A stretch of DNA of 64,000 nucleotides from Hymenobacter actinosclerus (GTDB lineage: Bacteria; Bacteroidota; Bacteroidia; Cytophagales; Hymenobacteraceae): NCBI RefSeq assembly GCF_900111515.1, contig NZ_FOHS01000006.1, forward strand, positions 1 through 64,000, read 5' to 3'. Shown here one piece after another: positions 59,937-64,000 of the stretch. The stretch's first letter is position 1; each line of letters starts with the position of its first letter. The notes below the pieces were generated by a model. The model was not told the DNA's origin, did no database searches, and worked only from the letters and a program-made list of their open reading frames with translations. The position numbers were made by a program, and so were the translations under genes.

Positions 59937-60674
59937 CTACTGCGCCAGAGCGGCCAGCACGGTGGCGCCAAAGTCGTCGAGTTGCCACTCTTTGAGGTCG
60001 GATACCTGCCCGTCGCCGACTTCCACCACTACCGCTTCGCCAGTCCAGGTGCGGGCCACGTCGAGACTATAAAACCGGCGGCCGGCCAACTGGTTCAGCA
60101 CCGGCACCAGCCGCGGCGGCAACTCGGCTCCGGCGGCTCCATAAGCCCGGCCATTCACCACGAAAAAGCGCTGCTCCGACTTTTCCCGCAACGGCACGAA
60201 CTCGCGCACGAACAGCTGCTCATTGGGACCCATCTGCTGCTTCGTCAGCAGCTGCTGCCACTGCTCGGGCGAGGCTACCACCGAGTCGGTACCGAACGAT
60301 TTCACGAGGCCCTTCACGAAGTAGGTCTGGCCGTCAGCAAAATCGGGCACGTTATCAGGTTGCCTAAAAGTGCTGGGAATGGTGAACTCGCGCACCGCCT
60401 CGTACCAGCCCGTCGCCTCATGGGAGGCCAGATATTCAGCCGGCATAACCAGCAGTGGCGTCCGTTGCGCCAGTGTGGCGTATTCGGTAGCCGTCAGCAT
60501 CCAGCCCCGGTACAGCGCCGGGGTTGGGTCGGCAGTGGCGGGCCGAAACAGGTTGGTTTCAACATCGAATAGCCGAACCTGCCAGCCTTGGGCCTGGGCC
60601 CAACGGTACTCGGGTTCCCACAAGGGGTCGGGGGTAGCGGTTTCGTAGGGCAGAGAGGGATAGAGGATATGCAT
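59937..60674 (-). CDS. ATP-grasp-domain protein (DUF4343-like)
   Basis: A 245 aa protein. An N-terminal domain (about 1-85) precedes an ATP-grasp-like fold with FVKGLVKSFGTDSV, LFVREFVPLREKSEQRFFVVNGRAYGA and a late VVEVGDGQVSDLK. This fits the ATP-grasp group called DUF4343 as I recall it. Such enzymes join a carboxylate to an amine or thiol; the substrates are unknown. The ATG at 60674 gives MHILYPSLPYE. It lies between a hairpin repeat and the rnr leader. Confidence 0.75.
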   Translation of the reverse strand: MHILYPSLPYETATPDPLWEPEYRWAQAQGWQVRLFDVETNLFRPATADPTPALYRGWMLTATEYATLAQRTPLLVMPAEYLASHEATGWYEAVREFTIPSTFRQPDNVPDFADGQTYFVKGLVKSFGTDSVVASPEQWQQLLTKQQMGPNEQLFVREFVPLREKSEQRFFVVNGRAYGAAGAELPPRLVPVLNQLAGRRFYSLDVARTWTGEAVVVEVGDGQVSDLKEWQLDDFGATVLAALAQ

Positions 60675-60687
60675 AGTATTAGTGGGG

Positions 60688-60784
60688 TGTAGAGACGCAT
60701 ATTTGCGTCTCGTCGTTGCTGACATTGAAACAGAATAGAACGGTCAACCTCAGCAACGACGAGACGCAAATATGCGTCTCTACA
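60688..60784. repeat. Inverted repeat GAGACGCATATTTGCGTCTC
   Basis: Two perfect 35-base arms (60688-60722 and 60750-60784) around a 27-base loop; each arm is itself largely a palindrome (GAGACGCATATTTGCGTCTC). The right arm forms the TAG stop of the OppDF gene. Single copy in the window. Confidence 0.93.
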
Positions 60785-62885
60785 TCCTACTGGCCACGGC
60801 CGCCCGAATATCGGCCGGCGAGTCGCGGGGGATGGCGGCTAGTAGCTGCCGGGTGTATTCGTGCCGGGGGTTGGCGTAGATGTCGGCGGCGGGGCCGCTT
60901 TCTACGATCTGGCCCTGGCGCATGACCAGCAGCCGGTCGGACATGAACCGGGCTACCGAGAGGTCGTGGGTGATGAAGAGGTAGGTGATGCCGAACTCGC
61001 GTTTGAGGTCGTTGAGCAGGTTGAGCACCTGGGCCTGCACCGATACGTCGAGGGCCGAAACCGACTCGTCGCAGACGATGCACTTAGGTTGCAGGGCCAG
61101 GGCGCGGGCAATGCAGATGCGCTGGCGCTGGCCGCCGCTGAACTCGTGGGGGTAGCGCTGGAAGTGCTCCTCGCGCAGGCCCACCGTGCGCAGCAGCTCC
61201 AGCACCCGGGCCCGCTGCTGCTCGCGGCTGCCGCCTACGTTGTGTACCCGCATGGGCTCCCAGATGGCCTCGCCCACCGTCAGCATGGGGTTAAGAGCGG
61301 CGTAGGGGTCCTGGAACACCATCTGCAACTCGCGCCGCCGCAGCCGCAGGGTTTCGGCCGGCAGGGTCGCCCAATCGTCGCCCCCGAACAGGATGCGGCC
61401 CCCGGTTGGTTCCACCAGCCGCAGCAGCGCCCGGCCCAGCGTGGTTTTGCCGCAGCCCGATTCGCCCACCAGCCCCACCGTTTCGCCAGGATAAATCGCG
61501 AAGCTCACGCCATCCACGGCCCGCACAAACTCGGGCTTGCGGTTGAAAAATCCCTTGCGAATCGGGAAGTACACGTTCAGGTTTTCGACCTGGAGGAGGG
61601 GGCCTGAGGCAACGTCTTTCAGTGTCCCAGGGTTGAAACCCTGGGCTACGGAGCGGGCTACGGTGGTGGAACCAGCTTCCAGCGTTTCAGGCGTAGCGGC
61701 CTCCCCCCCATCAGCCGTTTTGCTAGGCTCCGGCGCGCTGACTAGCCCAGGGCTTAAGCCCTGGGCCGCTGGGGCCACCGGGGCATCCGAAGTCGTTTGC
61801 GAAGCCTCCGCCACCGGGTCGGCAGCGAGGGGCAGCGGCAGACCCGATTCGGCGCTGGGGGCCGATTCGAGGCCGAAATGCGGGGTTTCGGGGCGTGAAA
61901 CAGAATGTTCCACGGGGAACATTTTGGTGGTTTCGGCTTCAGTAGCAGTTGTAGGCCCTACCCTATCAGCCGCTTCATTCTTAACTACTTGCGCTGGGTT
62001 GCTTTCCGTGGCAATAAAGCTGCCGTCGGCCATTTCCTGCATGAAATCGGCCACTACGGGAAGTTTTTTGCGGCCGACTGAAAGTTTTGGGCGGCAGGCT
62101 AGCAGGCCTTTGGTGTAGGGGTGTTGGGGGTTGGTGAAGATGTCGAGTACCGGGCCCTGCTCCACTACCCGGCCCCGGTACATGACCAGAATCCGGTCGG
62201 CTATTTCGGCCACTACGCCCAGGTCGTGGGTGATGAAGATGACGGCCGTGTCGTGCTCCCGGCGCAGCTCATCGATGAGGCGCAGCACCTGGGCCTGCAC
62301 GGTTACGTCGAGGGCCGTGGTGGGCTCGTCGGCGATGAGCAGGGCGGGGTTGCAGGCCATAGCCATGGCAATCATCACGCGCTGCTTCTGGCCGCCGCTG
62401 ATTTCGTGGGGGTAACTGGCGAAGATTTTCTCGGGCCGGGGCAGGCGAGCCATCGTGAACAGCTCGACCGTGCGGGCGCGGGCCTCCTGTTCGGTTAGCG
62501 TGGTGTGCAGGCGCAAAGCCTCCACCACCTGGGGGCCGCAGTGGTACACCGGGTTCAGCGAAGTCATGGGCTCCTGAAAAATCATCCCGATATCGTTGCC
62601 CCGCACCTGCCGCAGCTGCTCGTCAGTCAGGCGCAGCAAATCCACTTCGCCCAGGGCCTCGCTCTGGAACCGGGCCTCCCCCGCCGCCACCCGGCCGGGC
62701 GGCATGGGCACCAGCCCCATCAGAGCCAGCGAGGTAACCGACTTGCCCGAGCCCGATTCGCCCACAATAGCCAGCGTCTCGCCCCGGTGCAAGTCAAACG
62801 TAATGCCCTCCACGGCCCGCGTATTGCCGCGGTGGCTGTGGAAATCAATGGTCAGGTCGCGGACGGAGAGAATGGGAACGGGCAT
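60780..62885 (-). CDS. Fused OppD-OppF-type ABC transporter ATPase with long linker
   Basis: A 701 aa protein with two ATPase domains for peptide or related uptake. The first has Walker A GESGSGKS (42-49), signature ISGGQ (162-166), Walker B LLIADEP. The second has Walker A GESGCGKT (473-480), FSGGQRQR and CIVCDES. Residues 290-428 are a low-complexity Ala/Pro/Thr linker, unusually long. It contains two in-frame 20-base palindromes (AQGLSPG 374-380, AQGFNPG 414-420) and a parS-like sequence (MFPVEH 322-327). The TAG comes from a hairpin repeat. The permease and binding protein genes are not nearby. Confidence 0.9.
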   Translation of the reverse strand: MPVPILSVRDLTIDFHSHRGNTRAVEGITFDLHRGETLAIVGESGSGKSVTSLALMGLVPMPPGRVAAGEARFQSEALGEVDLLRLTDEQLRQVRGNDIGMIFQEPMTSLNPVYHCGPQVVEALRLHTTLTEQEARARTVELFTMARLPRPEKIFASYPHEISGGQKQRVMIAMAMACNPALLIADEPTTALDVTVQAQVLRLIDELRREHDTAVIFITHDLGVVAEIADRILVMYRGRVVEQGPVLDIFTNPQHPYTKGLLACRPKLSVGRKKLPVVADFMQEMADGSFIATESNPAQVVKNEAADRVGPTTATEAETTKMFPVEHSVSRPETPHFGLESAPSAESGLPLPLAADPVAEASQTTSDAPVAPAAQGLSPGLVSAPEPSKTADGGEAATPETLEAGSTTVARSVAQGFNPGTLKDVASGPLLQVENLNVYFPIRKGFFNRKPEFVRAVDGVSFAIYPGETVGLVGESGCGKTTLGRALLRLVEPTGGRILFGGDDWATLPAETLRLRRRELQMVFQDPYAALNPMLTVGEAIWEPMRVHNVGGSREQQRARVLELLRTVGLREEHFQRYPHEFSGGQRQRICIARALALQPKCIVCDESVSALDVSVQAQVLNLLNDLKREFGITYLFITHDLSVARFMSDRLLVMRQGQIVESGPAADIYANPRHEYTRQLLAAIPRDSPADIRAAVASRM
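61626..61645. repeat. In-gene palindrome CCCAGGGTTGAAACCCTGGG
   Basis: A perfect 20-base palindrome inside the OppDF linker. Read on the minus strand it gives AQGFNPG in frame. Followed by CTACGGAGCGGGCTACGG. Confidence 0.9.
61746..61765. repeat. In-gene palindrome CCCAGGGCTTAAGCCCTGGG
   Basis: A second perfect 20-base palindrome, 100 bases further, differing from the first only in the central six bases. In the same frame it gives AQGLSPG. Confidence 0.9.
61906..61921. other. parS-like sequence inside the OppDF gene
   Basis: TGTTCCACGGGGAACA differs by one base from the full palindrome TGTTCCACGTGGAACA. A half-site CGTGAAACA lies just before it (61894-61902). It is in coding DNA of the disordered linker, so it may be a weak ParB site or chance. 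Confidence 0.35.
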
Positions 62886-62968
62886 GGTGGTAAAGATAAC
62901 AGGACGACGCGCCGCCGGGCCCAACATGCAAACGGCCCACCATCAGGCGGGCCGTGCAACTGGCAACT

Positions 62969-63061
62969 GTCATTCAGAGCGAAGCGAAGAATCTCGCGGG
63001 CTGACGTTGTAATGGTTACTCAACGTCAGCCCGCGAGATTCTTCGCTTCGCTCTGAATGAC
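62969..63061. repeat. Long hairpin repeat, family A, copy 4
   Basis: Two perfect 41-base arms (62969-63009 and 63021-63061) with an 11-base loop, nearly the same as the copy at 32387. It ends 9 bases before the lspA stop codon. Confidence 0.95.
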
Positions 63062-63070
63062 GTTCTATTG

Positions 63071-63739
63071 TTATGCTACTTCCGGTGCTTCGGCGTCGCG
63101 GCGGGCCTGGGCTTCGGCTTTGGCGGCGCGGGCTTCGGCCTCGGCGGCATCAGCCGCCGCGAACTGATGGCCGTAGAAGCGGTTCTGGAACAGCAGAATC
63201 AGGGCCACGCCCACGAAAATAGCGGCGTCGGCAATGTTGAAGATGGGCCAGAGCGAGAGGTGGTAGCCGCCTACCAGGGGCCAGGCAGAAGGCAGGATGC
63301 CTTCGTAGAGGTCGGCGTAGAGCATGTCGATTACCTGTCCGTGCAGCCAGGGTGTAGGCGAGCCAAAAGGAGCGTTGTCGTAGATGACGCCGTAGAAAAT
63401 AGAATCGATTAAGTTACCAATGGCTCCGCCCAGAATTAAAGAGATGCAGATAATCAGTGCATTAGGCGCGTGTTGCTTCCACAATCGATAGATGTAGTAA
63501 CCAATGCCCGTAACTGCCACCAGCCGAAAGAGCGTGAGCAAGGCCTTACCGTAGGGTTCGGGCAGCTGCACCCCGAAGGCCATGCCAGGGTTGAGGATGT
63601 AGTGCAGCTTGAACCAGTCGCCAAACACCGGGATTTCGCCGGCCATACCCATGGGCATGTAGCGGTGCACGGCCCACTTCGAGAGCTGGTCGATGACGAT
63701 GACGAGCAGCGCCACGAGGTAGTATTTCCAGTACTTCAT
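63071..63739 (-). CDS. lspA: Lipoprotein signal peptidase (signal peptidase II)
   Basis: A 222 aa inner-membrane protease that cuts the signal from lipoproteins after lipidation. Four membrane helices; catalytic Asp112 (GNLIDS) and Asp171 (FNIADAAIF) are intact, as is the early LNPGMAFG. The last about 30 residues form an Ala/Glu/Arg-rich tail not found in short members, perhaps a coiled coil. Many lipoproteins in the window would be its substrates. A hairpin at 63780 lies in the leader. Confidence 0.95.
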   Translation of the reverse strand: MKYWKYYLVALLVIVIDQLSKWAVHRYMPMGMAGEIPVFGDWFKLHYILNPGMAFGVQLPEPYGKALLTLFRLVAVTGIGYYIYRLWKQHAPNALIICISLILGGAIGNLIDSIFYGVIYDNAPFGSPTPWLHGQVIDMLYADLYEGILPSAWPLVGGYHLSLWPIFNIADAAIFVGVALILLFQNRFYGHQFAAADAAEAEARAAKAEAQARRDAEAPEVA

Positions 63740-63779
63740 TTAGGTGGAAGTGAGAGGTGAGAAGTGAGAAGTGAGACCT

Positions 63780-63802
63780 GGGGCTGACACGCTGTCAGCC
63801 CC
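63780..63802. repeat. Hairpin in the lspA leader
   Basis: GGGGCTGACA (63780-63789) pairs with TGTCAGCCCC (63793-63802). It is preceded by GTGAGAGGTGAGAAGTGAGA-like repeats. On the minus strand it is 41 bases upstream of the lspA start and lacks a T run, so it is probably not a terminator. Confidence 0.5.
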
Positions 63803-63961
63803 GGAGCCTCTCCCCTCTCGGAGCACAAAGGGACGAAGATTTTTAGACTTGGTCGCTTGGCCGGGAAGCCCGCCGGATTGCCGGGCAGTATGTGTTAGGA
63901 TGGTCGGTTTTTGCCCTTTTGAGCCGGATTTCGGAGCCGGCGCCAGGCTTTGTGCGCCGGT

Positions 63962-63996
63962 GTGCCAACCGCCGTTTCAGGAGCGGCGGTTGGCAC
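63962..63996. terminator. Hairpin at the right edge
   Basis: GTGCCAACCGCCG (63962-63974) pairs with CGGCGGTTGGCAC (63984-63996). It probably ends a gene lying right of the window. The 160 bases between it and the lspA leader hairpin hold nothing else I recognise. Confidence 0.5.
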
Positions 63997-64000
63997 TTCA

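Noticed and set aside
63780..63802. Terminator of a gene upstream of lspA
   Set aside because: It lies only 41 bases before the lspA start, lacks a T run, and no gene ends there inside the window.

Overview
The window is about 64 kb of GC-rich chromosomal DNA from a Bacteroidota member, most likely a Hymenobacter-like member of the Cytophagales. This rests on gene families typical of that phylum (DUF4476, DUF4270, a PorE-like TPR/PD40/OmpA lipoprotein, a stand-alone glycogen-synthase N-domain next to panC, a bacterial PcrB-type prenylglyceryl phosphate synthase, a DksA homologue with lost zinc ligands) and on promoters of the Bacteroidota type (TTG, about 19 bases, TAnnTTTG). It carries about 57 protein genes, one tRNA (Phe), one complete insertion sequence, one good parS site and many long hairpin repeats. 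No rRNA gene, CRISPR array or prophage is visible.

Layout. 1-400: three or four near-identical promoters in tandem fire leftward out of the window, as expected upstream of an rRNA operon or another very highly expressed gene. 0.5-6.5 kb: DUF4476 protein, PorE-like lipoprotein, a conserved unknown protein and a two-gene HdrB/HdrC-like Fe-S electron-transfer pair. 6.7-10 kb: tRNA-Phe, a J-domain/TPR membrane protein, then holin-like protein, unknown protein and prenylglyceryl phosphate synthase overlapping as an operon. 10-16.5 kb: AraC regulator, acyl-CoA dehydrogenase, and a leftward operon panC-panD-flippase-rfaE2-zinc peptidase. 16.6-26 kb: glycogen-synthase-like protein, DUF4270 lipoprotein, glmS, RidA, pentapeptide protein, gltX, AIM24 protein. 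27-33 kb: GH3 protein with an IS1595-family element inserted just upstream, lptB, an M61 peptidase and small membrane or secreted proteins. 33.6-43 kb: recJ and a long leftward envelope/CoA cluster (TPR protein, PpiD-like foldase, lptC, outer-membrane protein, coaX). 43-50.5 kb: pseudouridine synthase with a 418-residue disordered extension, DksA homologue, ribH, TPR protein, pdhA, and divergently recF and a DciA-like gene. 50.5-52.4 kb: an AT-richer stretch with parS and a small HTH regulator. 52.4-64 kb: GDPD, rhomboid protease, polyprenyl synthase, TonB-like gene with a frameshifted end, rnr, ATP-grasp protein, a fused OppDF-type ABC ATPase and lspA.

How the parts fit. Most genes are housekeeping: CoA synthesis (panC, panD, coaX), envelope building and LPS export (lptB, lptC, rfaE2, PpiD-like, lspA), isoprenoid and membrane lipid synthesis, translation (gltX, tRNA-Phe, rnr, pseudouridine synthase) and DNA maintenance (recF, recJ, DciA-like, parS).

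The most unusual signal is a set of at least five families of long inverted repeats in the gaps between genes. They often sit within a few bases of a stop codon, and some supply the stop codon itself. Two related 20-base perfect palindromes lie inside a coding sequence, in the same reading frame, in the linker of the fused OppDF ATPase. All calls were made by reading the sequence; no database search was run.
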